DNA of 64,000 bases from Haemophilus parainfluenzae (GCF_003253005.1 NZ_QEPZ01000003.1:186001-250000); one strand, 5' to 3'; positions 51,529 to 60,499 are shown, numbered from the stretch's first letter. Notes: generated by a model from the sequence alone, not told the origin. A program made the numbers and translations.

Positions 51529-51657
51529 CTTAAAAACCCTGTAGATTTTAACTACACTTAACCGCCATAACCCCTTCCAGATATCATCAATAAATCATCT
51601 TTTAGTATAAATTAAACCAATCACATTTTATTACACTAACAGAAGATAAAAATATTT

Positions 51658-51673
51658 TGTGACAGCTATCACA
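51658..51673 (+). promoter_or_regulatory. CRP site of the island operon
   Basis: TGTGACAGCTATCACA is a perfect TGTGA-N6-TCACA. Its centre (51665.5) is 61.5 bases before the predicted start at 51727. Confidence 0.75.
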
Positions 51674-51690
51674 AAACAAACATTCTTAGT

Positions 51691-51704
51691 TTGAAACGTT
51701 TCAA
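51691..51704. promoter_or_regulatory. LacI-type operator O1
   Basis: TTGAAACGTTTCAA is a perfect 14-base palindrome with the central CG step typical of LacI-family operators. It covers the -35. Confidence 0.7.
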
Positions 51705-51720
51705 TAAAAAGATCAATAAT
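51691..51720 (+). promoter_or_regulatory. Promoter of the island operon
   Basis: TTGAAA (51691-51696) and AATAAT (51715-51720) are 18 bases apart. The -35 lies inside the first LacI-type operator, so repressor binding would exclude polymerase. Confidence 0.6.
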
Positions 51721-51732
51721 TAACCTGAAATA

Positions 51733-51746
51733 TTAATACGTTTCAA
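51733..51746. promoter_or_regulatory. LacI-type operator O2
   Basis: TTAATACGTTTCAA keeps the right half of O1 intact and has a diverged left half. Its centre is 42 bases from that of O1, four helical turns, so two dimers could bind on one face. Confidence 0.55.
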
Positions 51747-51761
51747 AATAGGAGACCTGCA

Positions 51762-52583
51762 ATGAAACTACACTTTCTTGGTACCGGTGCCTCAGAAGGC
51801 ATTCCAAACCCTTATTGTAAATGTGAGTTATGCGAACAAGTTAGGAAAACAGGAGGACGTGATGTAAGAACTCGTTCTTCTGCAATTATTGATGATGAAA
51901 TTCAAATCGATATTTCTCCTGAATTTTTTCATCAAGCCAATGTAAATCATATTGATGTAACAAAAATTAAAGATTTACTCATCACTCATACTCATCCTGA
52001 TCATTTTAATGTAGGAGAACTACATAATCGTGTAAGAAATTTTGCATTCAATGTTGAACATCCTATGTACATATACGGTAGCGATAAAGCAATTAACGGC
52101 TGTTTAAATGGCATTGTTGATCTGACTCCAGATCGTTTTAATCTTTCTATTCTTATTCCATTTGTCACCATTACTACTAGCAGCGGTGCAAAAATTACTC
52201 CACTTATCGCTAATCATGAAAAATGGGAAATGTGCTATATCTATTTTATTGAGAAAAATGGCAAAACACTGCTATACGGACATGACTCTGGCTATTATGG
52301 AGATTTAACATGGAACTGGTTAGAAAATAAAAAAATCGATTTAATCGTATTAGAGTGTACATATGGCTATCGTCAAAATGACAAAACCAATAATCATATG
52401 AGTATTGAAACCGTAATCAATATGAAACAAAAATTCAAGGAGAACAATAATTTATCACAACAAACACAAATTCTAACATCTCATCATTCTCATAGTTGCG
52501 GGTTTGATTATCAAAGTTTGGTAGAAATTTTTAAACCTCACCAAATTGAAGTCGCCTATGATGGATTAATTAAAAATATTTAA
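51762..52583 (+). CDS. PhnP-like metallo-beta-lactamase-fold hydrolase
   Basis: A 273-residue cytoplasmic metallo-hydrolase. The metal site THTHPDHFN is complete, with later ligands in GHDSGYYGD and TSHHSHS. The N-terminus FLGTGASEGIPNPYCKCELC with RTRSSAIIDDE resembles PhnP, a cyclic phosphodiesterase with a Cys-bound structural zinc. The natural substrate is not known; a cyclic phosphate or lactone is possible. It is the first gene of the island operon, directly behind the CRP/operator region, with an AGGAGA ribosome-binding site. Confidence 0.8.
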   Translation: MKLHFLGTGASEGIPNPYCKCELCEQVRKTGGRDVRTRSSAIIDDEIQIDISPEFFHQANVNHIDVTKIKDLLITHTHPDHFNVGELHNRVRNFAFNVEHPMYIYGSDKAINGCLNGIVDLTPDRFNLSILIPFVTITTSSGAKITPLIANHEKWEMCYIYFIEKNGKTLLYGHDSGYYGDLTWNWLENKKIDLIVLECTYGYRQNDKTNNHMSIETVINMKQKFKENNNLSQQTQILTSHHSHSCGFDYQSLVEIFKPHQIEVAYDGLIKNI

Positions 52584-52599
52584 ATTAGGAGAACGGATC

Positions 52600-53802
52600 A
52601 TGTTTAAAATTCCCCGTCTTTTCGTGATGATGTTTATGCAATATTTTGTGCAAGGTGCTTGGAATATGACTATCGGAGCTGTACTTGCTACCTACAATAT
52701 GAAAGAAAGTATTGGAACAACTTATTCTTTACTGGGACTCGCAACAATTATTTCGCCATTATTTATTGGTATGATTGCCGATCGCTTCTTTGCTTCACAA
52801 AAAGTAATTTCAATTTTACACATCTTAAATGGCTTAGTTATGTTGCTACTACCTACTTATATTTTAGAAGGTAATGTCACAGCATTTTTATTCATTATTT
52901 TCATTGTTGGTTTGCTATACTATCCAACCACAGCACTCTCCAATAGCATTGCCTTTCACCATATTTCAGAACAAAAACTGTTCCCATATATCCGAGTATT
53001 CGGCAATATCGGTTTTATTGTAATTGGCCTCATTATGGGTTATTACAAGATTTTTGATAATGTGATTGTCTTTAAAGTAGCTGCAATTTCAGCAATTATT
53101 TGCGGACTATATTGCCTTACATTACCAAACACACCACCAACAGCTAAAGGTTCAAAATTAGATCTTCGTACTATTTTCTGCTTAGATGCTCTGTCTCTCT
53201 TTAAAGATCGCTATTTTACAATCTTTATGTTGGCAACATTTGTTCTCATGATTACCAAAACAGCTTATAGTGCCTATATTCCAGTCTATTTAAAAGTTTT
53301 GGATATGAACTCAGCTAATATGATGCAAATTGCTGTAGGTGCAGAAGTTCTATTTATGGTCTTACTAGTCAGCATGCTGAAAAAATTTGGTTTTAAAGTA
53401 GTAATCATGCTAGGTATTATTGGATGGGTTATCCGAATGTTTATTTTCTCTCATGCTGCTACTTCTGATGATTATTTCACATATATTCTTATTGGCTTAT
53501 TATTACAAGGAGTTTGCTGGGACTTCTTCTTTACTGCAGGCGATGTATATGTGAATTCTAAAGCCCATGAAAGCATTAAAGCCCAAGCACAGGGGTTACG
53601 TTTTATAGTCTCTAATGGATTTGGTGTATTTATGGCATCCTCTGTTATCGGGGCAATTAATAATCATGTTGTCACCGAAAAAAGCATGCCACTTGCAGCC
53701 CCACAATGGTCTGAATTCTGGTTATACCCTGCCGTTGTCGCCTTAATTGTTGGAATTTTATTCTGGATCTTCTTTAAAGATACAGAAGAATTTAAAAAAT
53801 AA
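52600..53802 (+). CDS. MFS permease of the nucleoside:H+ symporter type
   Basis: A 400-residue, 12-helix transporter. The start FVMMFMQYFVQGAWNMTIGAV and IISPLFIGMIADRFFASQKV are like the nucleoside:H+ symporter (NupG/XapB) branch of the major facilitator superfamily, which is distantly related to LacY. Substrate unknown: nucleosides, sugars or glycosides fit. It lies 17 bases after the hydrolase gene with an AGGAG site and is followed by a hairpin that may reduce expression of downstream genes. Confidence 0.82.
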   Translation: MFKIPRLFVMMFMQYFVQGAWNMTIGAVLATYNMKESIGTTYSLLGLATIISPLFIGMIADRFFASQKVISILHILNGLVMLLLPTYILEGNVTAFLFIIFIVGLLYYPTTALSNSIAFHHISEQKLFPYIRVFGNIGFIVIGLIMGYYKIFDNVIVFKVAAISAIICGLYCLTLPNTPPTAKGSKLDLRTIFCLDALSLFKDRYFTIFMLATFVLMITKTAYSAYIPVYLKVLDMNSANMMQIAVGAEVLFMVLLVSMLKKFGFKVVIMLGIIGWVIRMFIFSHAATSDDYFTYILIGLLLQGVCWDFFFTAGDVYVNSKAHESIKAQAQGLRFIVSNGFGVFMASSVIGAINNHVVTEKSMPLAAPQWSEFWLYPAVVALIVGILFWIFFKDTEEFKK

Positions 53803-53812
53803 TAAAATGATA

Positions 53813-53834
53813 GGGTGCAACTTTGCACCCTTTT
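53813..53834 (+). terminator. Internal hairpin with T-run between permease and mgtC-like genes
   Basis: GGGTGCAA and TTGCACCC flank two bases and are followed by TTTT. It is 11 bases before the next start codon, so partial termination or 3'-end protection of the upstream message is likely. Confidence 0.65.
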
Positions 53835-53844
53835 AGGAAAAGTT

Positions 53845-54564
53845 ATGTGGCTTTCTTTAGACTTTTTACAACAAAATTTATCCGATATTTATCATCTATC
53901 TGCCTGGATAAAATTATTATTTGCTGCATTATTAGGAGGAATGATTGGATTTGAGCGAGAAAGTAAGCGAAAACCAGTGGGAATTAAAACTTGTATTATT
54001 ATTGCAGTTACCACTTGCATTCTAACTACTGTATCCATTCATTCGGCCGAATATTACGCCTCTCTTTCTAACAATATCCGTACAGACCCAATGCGGCTTG
54101 CTGCTCAAGTGATTAGTGGTATTGGTTTCATTGGCTCAGGTGTTATATTACACAAAAGCGATGATGTTGTTTCAGGTATTACTACTGCGGCAATGATTTG
54201 GAGCTCCGCAGGCATTGGCATAACCATTGGTGCAGGATTCTATGGTGATGCCATTGCAGTAGCTTTAGTAATTTTACTCACATTAAAATACAGCCATTAT
54301 TTAAAACTTATTGTACCTAAAAAGCAGACGAATAATCGAGCAACCATTATTTTAAAAGTATTAAACAATAATATAGAACGCGTAATTAATGACCTAGAAA
54401 ATCACCAATGTGATATTGATAGCATTAACATTAAAGAGCAATCGCAAAATTGTACTATATTATCAATCTCAGCAAACCTTACTGATAGAAATTCTTATTT
54501 AGAAATTTATCAATATCTTAAAAATCTCCATGATATTCGTGATATTGAAATGAATTATGCTTAA
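53845..54564 (+). CDS. MgtC/SapB-family membrane protein
   Basis: A 239-residue protein with four hydrophobic helices and the family motif LFAALLGGMIGFERESKRKPVGIKT (shown in parts: GGMIGFERE, GIKTCII), then RLAAQVISGIGFIGSGVIL and a cytoplasmic C-terminal domain of about 85 residues. MgtC relatives influence virulence and ATP synthase or magnesium physiology, but chromosomal SapB types are largely undefined. The start at 53845 avoids reading through the upstream hairpin and follows AGGAAAA. Confidence 0.8.
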   Translation: MWLSLDFLQQNLSDIYHLSAWIKLLFAALLGGMIGFERESKRKPVGIKTCIIIAVTTCILTTVSIHSAEYYASLSNNIRTDPMRLAAQVISGIGFIGSGVILHKSDDVVSGITTAAMIWSSAGIGITIGAGFYGDAIAVALVILLTLKYSHYLKLIVPKKQTNNRATIILKVLNNNIERVINDLENHQCDIDSINIKEQSQNCTILSISANLTDRNSYLEIYQYLKNLHDIRDIEMNYA

Positions 54565-54608
54565 TTCAAAAACTATTCAGATTAATTATTTATAAAAGAG
54601 AATATATT

Positions 54609-55658
54609 ATGAGTACATTTATTTTAACTGAACATCCACACCGTCGATTTAATCCTTTAAAAAATCAATGGGTTTTAGTCTCACCCCATCGTGCCAAACG
54701 ACCATGGCAAGGGCAACAGGAAGAAGTCATTGATGATAATAAACCAAGCTATGATCCTGAATGCTATCTATGTCCTGGTAATAAACGTATCACTGGCGAA
54801 TTGAACCCAATATATAGCGAACCTTTTGTGTTCAAAAATGACTTTTCTGCCTTACTTAGTGATACCCCCTCCTATGAAAAAAATGATGACCCTCTATTCA
54901 AAATTTCGGCTACGCAAGGTGAAAGTAGAGTGATTTGCTTTTCACCTGATCACAGTAAAACACTGCCACAACTTACCATACCTGAAATCGAACTGATTAT
55001 CCGAGTATGGCAAGAACAGGTTTATGAACTAAAACAACGTTATCAATGGGTTCAAATTTTTGAGAATAAAGGTACAATAATGGGATGTTCAAATCCACAC
55101 CCTCATGGTCAAATTTGGGCAAGTAATTTCTTACCAAATGAAATAATAATTGAAGATAAATACCAAGCAGAATACTATCAAAAATATGGAACACAATTAT
55201 TACTTGATTATGTAAAACGTGAATTAGAAAAAAGTGAACGCATCGTAGCTGAAACTGAGGATTGGGTAGCCGTAGTCCCTTATTGGGCAACCTGGCCCTT
55301 TGAAACCTTATTACTTCCAAAATCGAAACAATTTAAATCGATTGAAGAATTAAACCAGACAGAACGTGAAGATTTAGCTCTTGTATTAAAAAAACTCACA
55401 ACTCGTTACGATAATTTATTCAAGATAAGTTTTTCTTATTCTATGGGCTTCCACTTCGCCCCATTTAATAGTAAGGATAATTCTCATTGGCAGTTACACG
55501 CTCACTTCTATCCCCCACTTTTACGTTCAGCAACCATTCGTAAGTTTATGGTAGGCTACGAAATGCTGGCGGAAAATCAACGTGATCTAACGCCTGAACA
55601 AGCTGCTGAACGCTTGAATTCTGTAAGCGATACTAAACATTATAAAGAATATCTATAA
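54609..55658 (+). CDS. galT: Galactose-1-phosphate uridylyltransferase GalT
   Basis: Leloir-pathway enzyme exchanging UMP between UDP-glucose and galactose 1-phosphate. The 349 residues match E. coli GalT end to end: DHPHRR-like start (TEHPHRRFNPLKNQWVLVSP), zinc Cys pair CYLCPGN, the nucleophile motif GCSNPHPHGQIW and the C-terminal WQLHAHFYPPLLRSATIRKF. No galK, galE or galM is in the island, so it depends on enzymes encoded elsewhere. Its stop is 2 bases from the convergent regulator's stop. Confidence 0.93.
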   Translation: MSTFILTEHPHRRFNPLKNQWVLVSPHRAKRPWQGQQEEVIDDNKPSYDPECYLCPGNKRITGELNPIYSEPFVFKNDFSALLSDTPSYEKNDDPLFKISATQGESRVICFSPDHSKTLPQLTIPEIELIIRVWQEQVYELKQRYQWVQIFENKGTIMGCSNPHPHGQIWASNFLPNEIIIEDKYQAEYYQKYGTQLLLDYVKRELEKSERIVAETEDWVAVVPYWATWPFETLLLPKSKQFKSIEELNQTEREDLALVLKKLTTRYDNLFKISFSYSMGFHFAPFNSKDNSHWQLHAHFYPPLLRSATIRKFMVGYEMLAENQRDLTPEQAAERLNSVSDTKHYKEYL

Positions 55659-55660
55659 AG

Positions 55661-57721
55661 CTAGATATTACGAAAAATATTCGCTATTTTTTCAACTGCA
55701 ACATCTGTATTAAATTGATTATTAAGAAAAGCAAAAAGGATTAATCCGATTTGCTTTTCAATTTTCACCAAATCAATAGCATGACCTTTTGCATCCACAT
55801 TTTCACGAACACCATTAAAATTTATTTTCTCAATTAGAGAAATCCAAGGAGACTGTCTAATCAATGCTTGATTCATTAATACATTTTTCCTTGCCGAAAC
55901 ACCACCAAGACGAACATAACGTTCATGTATTTCATCATTTAAAAACCATTCAAAAAACAACCGCACTTCTTCGTATTTTTCACATCCTTTCACTATTGCT
56001 AAACTTCCTCCACCAATAAGAGGCATATTTCCAGGCACTGGTGCACAACCAATTGAACTCGGCATATTGTGAGATAAATGAGAATAATGATTGGAATAAA
56101 TCATTAACATTGCTGTTTCTTTTTTCTCAAAACATTCTACTGCTTTATCCCACCAACTGCCGTGTAACAATACCGCATTATCTTTTAACTCTGCTAAATT
56201 TTCTAAGACACAAAATGCAATTTCTCTACTAAATGCCGATACATCCTGTGCAAGAATTGGCTTGTTTGCTAACGAGTAATAACGAACTAAAAATTCAAGT
56301 GCTAGAATCTCAGGATTATCAATTAATGCTGTTCCATAACGAATAGGTGACTTAAGCATAAGATTATGGTCAAAAAAACGTGCAATACGATTAAACTCCT
56401 CGAATGTTCTTGGAGGCATTAAATCAGTCTTATATTGTTCATAAAAAAGCCGCTGCGTAATCATATCGTCAAAAATGGCTTTATGATAAAATAGAACCTG
56501 AATACTCGGATCAAATGGAATTGCATAGAGCTGGTCATTAACCAAACAAAATCGTTTAATCAAATTATTAGAATAGTGAGAAGCTAGTTCTTCTTGCTGA
56601 ATAAAATTAAATGGTTGAAGATAACTGGCCAATAGCGGTAAACGCTCCATATCAAGACGCACAATATCATATTGTTTAGCTTGTTTTGGATTCGTCAAAA
56701 CTTCGGAAATACTGACAAAAGGTACTGTATCAATCTGTACTTGAATACCTGTTTGCCGTTTAAAATGTGGGAGTATTTTCTTTAACGCCTCAATAGAAGG
56801 GCTCGATATTGCTAAAATACGCAATGAACTATGCAATATATCTGATTTTTTAAATAAAAACCCCTTATCTTGATAAAATAACTCAAGACATTCACCTTCT
56901 ATAATATGAATAATGTTCCTAACAATAAAATCATAACTAATATAATAGGAAATGAACCTCTCATCATGACTAAATTGATGATTAATCGTATAAATTTTTG
57001 GAGGGGATTGATTACAAAAGTAAAATGCATTATAAATCTCTTCAGCATGCAAAATATTTAGCGTAACAATTGAAGAAAGATGCTCATCCTCAATAAATTT
57101 CACAACTTCAAATGGATGTTTTAAAAAACAATAAACTAATTCAACAGCTTCTTTTATTTTATACTTTTGATTTGAAACAATACCAATTCGCTTATCTCCA
57201 TTTCCTTTAGCTTCCTTAACAACATTAGTTAGAATAGATTCATAATCAAGCCCAAGATAATATTTGGCATTTTTTATCTCTCTATAAAGAAAGATAATTT
57301 TAACTAATTCAATATCAAAATATTGCTTATATTCATTTGCATCAGGTAAACAAGATACAACAATCACAAATGTAGTATTCTCACCTGAAATTTTCTCGAG
57401 AAACAAACGCTCTTTACTTGGATTATTATCAGTTAAATAAAGATTTAATTGATAACCCTTCTGAGAAAAATACCCTTCTAAAGATTCATAAAGTAAATAA
57501 TATTCAGGTGATGAGATAGAAGGAAATATAACTGCAATCTGATTACTTCCGCCAGACTTTAAAAAACTAGCTTGAATATTTTTCTGATAACCCAGTTTTT
57601 TTATTGCATCGTTTACCAAATTAATTTTTTCCAAACTGACGTTATGCTTTTTGTTTAGCACATTGGAAACAGTACCTAACGACACACCAGCTTCTTTCGC
57701 TATATCTTTTATCGTCGCCAT
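55661..57721 (-). CDS. LacI-type repressor fused to an ABC-type solute-binding protein
   Basis: A 686-residue cytoplasmic regulator. Residues 1-55 are a LacI helix-turn-helix (TIKDIAKEAGVSLGTVSNVL...KKLGYQKN). Residues 60-285 form a LacI-like periplasmic-binding-fold domain (SNQIAVIFPSISSPEYYLLY). From about 300 a second, complete type-1 extracellular-solute-binding domain follows (LRILAISSPSIEALKKILPH; later FDPSIQVLFYHKAIFDD, LLHGSWWDKAVECF). There is no signal peptide. It faces the operon and is the obvious candidate to bind O1/O2. Two sugar-binding folds in one chain imply two ligands or a duplicated sensor. Confidence 0.85.
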   Translation of the reverse strand: MATIKDIAKEAGVSLGTVSNVLNKKHNVSLEKINLVNDAIKKLGYQKNIQASFLKSGGSNQIAVIFPSISSPEYYLLYESLEGYFSQKGYQLNLYLTDNNPSKERLFLEKISGENTTFVIVVSCLPDANEYKQYFDIELVKIIFLYREIKNAKYYLGLDYESILTNVVKEAKGNGDKRIGIVSNQKYKIKEAVELVYCFLKHPFEVVKFIEDEHLSSIVTLNILHAEEIYNAFYFCNQSPPKIYTINHQFSHDERFISYYISYDFIVRNIIHIIEGECLELFYQDKGFLFKKSDILHSSLRILAISSPSIEALKKILPHFKRQTGIQVQIDTVPFVSISEVLTNPKQAKQYDIVRLDMERLPLLASYLQPFNFIQQEELASHYSNNLIKRFCLVNDQLYAIPFDPSIQVLFYHKAIFDDMITQRLFYEQYKTDLMPPRTFEEFNRIARFFDHNLMLKSPIRYGTALIDNPEILALEFLVRYYSLANKPILAQDVSAFSREIAFCVLENLAELKDNAVLLHGSWWDKAVECFEKKETAMLMIYSNHYSHLSHNMPSSIGCAPVPGNMPLIGGGSLAIVKGCEKYEEVRLFFEWFLNDEIHERYVRLGGVSARKNVLMNQALIRQSPWISLIEKINFNGVRENVDAKGHAIDLVKIEKQIGLILFAFLNNQFNTDVAVEKIANIFRNI

Positions 57722-58006
57722 AATTCTCTACTCCTGATTATTTAACTTGTATTGTAGGGGATCAAGTCATAAAAATCATCAACGCTTTCAGAATTTGGAT
57801 ATGAATGAAATCTAAGTAGTATTCTAGTCAAAGGCTAACCCTTTCTGCTAAACACCTAATAAATATGATTTTGGCATGCCGTTTGCTCAACTATATAGTT
57901 ATACAACCAAATAAAAAATATCGCTCAATATAGCTGCACTTTTAAAGATTCTATGATAATTTCCTTCTACCAATATCATATAAAACTCATATCCTTATGA
58001 TAAAAA
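57722..58006. other. Non-coding stretch upstream of the LacI-SBP gene
   Basis: It should contain the regulator's promoter, but no convincing -35/-10 pair stands out, and no copy of the TTGAAACGTTTCAA operator or a CRP site is seen, which argues against simple autorepression. No RNA gene or ORF is evident. Confidence 0.5.
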
Positions 58007-58064
58007 ACAAAAAAGGGAGCTTTCGCTCCCTTTTACATTATGTTCCTAATAATCAAAAATATAA
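58007..58064. repeat. Right 58-base direct repeat of the island
   Basis: Same orientation as 51471-51528 with one mismatch. Its GGGAGC/GCTCCC hairpin lies 58 bases beyond the peroxiredoxin stop and serves as that gene's terminator, just as the left copy serves the membrane protein gene. Confidence 0.9.
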
Positions 58065-58087
58065 AAAATTTCCTACCTAGCAATCAA

Positions 58088-58813
58088 TTATGCAAAGTAT
58101 TTTTCTAAATCGTCGCTACCGCCGATGTGTTTACCACCAATGAATACTTGAGGCACAGTTGAACGACCAGAAACTGCACGTACACTCACGATTGTTGCAT
58201 CATGACCTAATACGATCTCTTCAAAGCTTAAACCTTTATCGTGTAAAAGTTGTTTTGCTTTCGCACAGTACGGGCAACCAGGTTTAGTGAAAATTGCGAT
58301 TGATTGCTGCACTTGATAATTTGGTGCAATGTATTTCAGCATTGTATCTGCATCAGATACTTTAAACGGATCGCCGGGTTCATTTGGTTCAATAAACATT
58401 TTTTCAACTACACCATTTTTCACGAGCATAGAATAACGCCAAGAACGTTTACCAAAACCTAAATCATCTTTTCCAACTAACATGCCCATACCTTCAGTGA
58501 AAGTACCGTTACCATCTGGAATGAATTTTACATTGTGTGCTTCTTCTGCATCTTTCCAAGCATTCATAACAAACGTATCGTTTACAGACACAACTAAAAT
58601 ATCATCTACGCCATGTTGTTTGAAAACTGGTGCAAGCTCGTTATAACGTGGCAAGTGAGAAGATGAACAAGTTGGCGTGAATGCGCCTGGTAATGAGAAA
58701 ACAACAACTGTTTTGTTATCAAATAATTCAGATGTGGTCACATCAACCCATTGATCGCCTTGACGAGTACGGAATGTAACTTGTGGAACTTTTTTTCCTT
58801 CCATATTAGACAT
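58088..58813 (-). CDS. Peroxiredoxin-glutaredoxin fusion (PGdx)
   Basis: Hybrid glutathione-dependent peroxidase of 241 residues known from Haemophilus. The N-terminal Prx5-type domain has the peroxidatic Cys in [20 protein letters not shown]; the C-terminal glutaredoxin (from about residue 170) has [17 protein letters not shown] with the CPYC redox pair and [19 protein letters not shown]. It is divergent from oxyR and probably an OxyR target; the divergent region holds a TATAAT toward this gene. Confidence 0.95.
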   Translation of the reverse strand: MSNMEGKKVPQVTFRTRQGDQWVDVTTSELFDNKTVVVFSLPGAFTPTCSSSHLPRYNELAPVFKQHGVDDILVVSVNDTFVMNAWKDAEEAHNVKFIPDGNGTFTEGMGMLVGKDDLGFGKRSWRYSMLVKNGVVEKMFIEPNEPGDPFKVSDADTMLKYIAPNYQVQQSIAIFTKPGCPYCAKAKQLLHDKGLSFEEIVLGHDATIVSVRAVSGRSTVPQVFIGGKHIGGSDDLEKYFA

Positions 58814-58944
58814 AATGTGTCTCCTCTGTGAGTTAAATTAATTAGCCCTAAAAACTTGATAGGCATTATAGAAAGTTTTGTGATATAGTCATAATCAATT
58901 AATTCTATCCTTTTAATTGACATATTCTATAAAGTGAGAACCCT

Positions 58945-59850
58945 ATGAATATTCGTGATTTAGAATACTTAGTAGCTCTTTCCGAGTTTAAACATTTCCG
59001 TCGTGCGGCGGATTCTTGCAATGTTAGCCAACCCACTTTAAGTGGCCAAATTCGCAAACTAGAAGATGAATTAGGCATTATTTTACTTGAACGTACTAGC
59101 CGTAAAGTACTCTTCACGCAATCAGGTATGTTACTTGTCGATCAAGCTCGCACTGTATTGCGCGAAGTAAAATTACTCAAAGAAATGGCTAGTAATCAAG
59201 GTAAAGAAATGACAGGCCCATTACACATTGGATTAATCCCAACTGTTGGCCCTTACCTACTTCCTTATATTGTACCAACATTGAAAGAAACTTTCCCAGA
59301 TTTAGAAATATTTCTTTACGAAGCCCAAACTCACCAACTATTAGAACAATTAGAAACAGGTCGCCTAGATTGTGCGATTGTGGCTCGCGTACCCGAAACT
59401 GAAGCGTTTATCGAAGTGCCTATTTTTGATGAAAAAATGTTACTCGCTGTATCCGACCAACATCCTTGGGCGTCAGAAAGTAAAATTGCCATGAATACCT
59501 TAAAAGGGCAAGAAATGCTCATGCTAGATGACGGGCACTGCTTACGTAATCAAACACTCGATTATTGTTTTACAGCGGGTGCCAAAGAAGACTCTCACTT
59601 CCAAGCAACTAGCCTTGAAACGTTGCGTAATATGGTAGCAGCCAATGCGGGTATCACCTTTATGCCAGAACTTGCGGTATTAAATGAAGGCACGCGTACA
59701 GGTATAAAATATATTCCTTGTCATTCGCCAGAACCGTCTCGTACTATTGCTCTCGTTTACCGCCCTGGTTCACCATTACGTAATCGCTATGAACGCGTTG
59801 CAAGTGCGGTCAGTGAACAAGTTAAATCGATTTTAGCGAATAAAAAATAA
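58945..59850 (+). CDS. oxyR: Hydrogen peroxide-responsive regulator OxyR
   Basis: LysR-family activator of peroxide defence. The 301 residues start MNIRDLEYLVALSEFKHFRR with the helix-turn-helix CNVSQPTLSGQIRKLEDELG. The redox Cys pair is conserved: DDGHCLRNQTLDYCF, with eight residues between the two Cys. It is divergent from the peroxiredoxin gene and 25 bases upstream of fabR. Confidence 0.95.
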   Translation: MNIRDLEYLVALSEFKHFRRAADSCNVSQPTLSGQIRKLEDELGIILLERTSRKVLFTQSGMLLVDQARTVLREVKLLKEMASNQGKEMTGPLHIGLIPTVGPYLLPYIVPTLKETFPDLEIFLYEAQTHQLLEQLETGRLDCAIVARVPETEAFIEVPIFDEKMLLAVSDQHPWASESKIAMNTLKGQEMLMLDDGHCLRNQTLDYCFTAGAKEDSHFQATSLETLRNMVAANAGITFMPELAVLNEGTRTGIKYIPCHSPEPSRTIALVYRPGSPLRNRYERVASAVSEQVKSILANKK

Positions 59851-59875
59851 TTTATCATAAGCTGAGGAAAACCAA

Positions 59876-60499
59876 ATGGCTGGTGTTCGAGCAATTCAAA
59901 AAGAAAAAACCCGTCGGGCCTTAATTGACGCTGCATTCAATCAGTTGAGTGCAGAAAAAAGCTTTTCTAATTTAAGCTTACGTGAAGTTGCGCGAGAAGC
60001 AGGCATTGCACCAACTTCTTTCTATCGCCACTTTAGCGATATGGATGAGCTCGGATTAGAAATGGTAGATGAAGCAGGTTTAACTCTCCGTCAATTAATG
60101 CGTCAAGCGCGTAAACGCATTGATGCTGGTGGCAGTGTCATCCGTGTTTCTGTTGAAACCTTTTTTGAATTTATCACTCACAGCACTAACGTGTTCCGTT
60201 TGCTCTTACGTGAAAGTTCGGGGACTTCTCAAGCCTTCCGTACCGCAGCGGCCCGCGAAATCAAACACTTTGTGGATGAATTAGCTGAATACATTGCAAA
60301 GAAAAATCACTATTCTCAATATGTCTCTTATGTACAGGCAGAAGGCATGGTAACCATCGTATTCACAGCTGGCTCCAATGCCTTAGATATGACGAAGGCC
60401 GAACAAGATTTGCTAAAAGAACGTGTAATCTTACAGCTCCGTATGCTCGCTAAAGGTGGCGACTTCGCCGCTCATAAAGAAAAAATGATGCGAAAATAG
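59876..60499 (+). CDS. fabR: TetR-family unsaturated fatty acid repressor FabR
   Basis: Repressor of fabA/fabB that tunes unsaturated fatty acid synthesis. The 207 residues start [20 protein letters not shown] with the TetR helix-turn-helix [20 protein letters not shown]. The ATG has GAGGAAA upstream. oxyR-fabR adjacency is also seen in E. coli. Confidence 0.9.
   Translation: MAGVRAIQKEKTRRALIDAAFNQLSAEKSFSNLSLREVAREAGIAPTSFYRHFSDMDELGLEMVDEAGLTLRQLMRQARKRIDAGGSVIRVSVETFFEFITHSTNVFRLLLRESSGTSQAFRTAAAREIKHFVDELAEYIAKKNHYSQYVSYVQAEGMVTIVFTAGSNALDMTKAEQDLLKERVILQLRMLAKGGDFAAHKEKMMRK

Noticed and set aside
58814-58944. ATAG/CTAT motifs between the peroxiredoxin gene and oxyR as OxyR sites
   Set aside because: Several ATAG and CTAT quartets are present, but their spacings do not follow the 10-11 base periodic pattern, so I did not mark a site, although OxyR control of this divergent pair is biologically likely.
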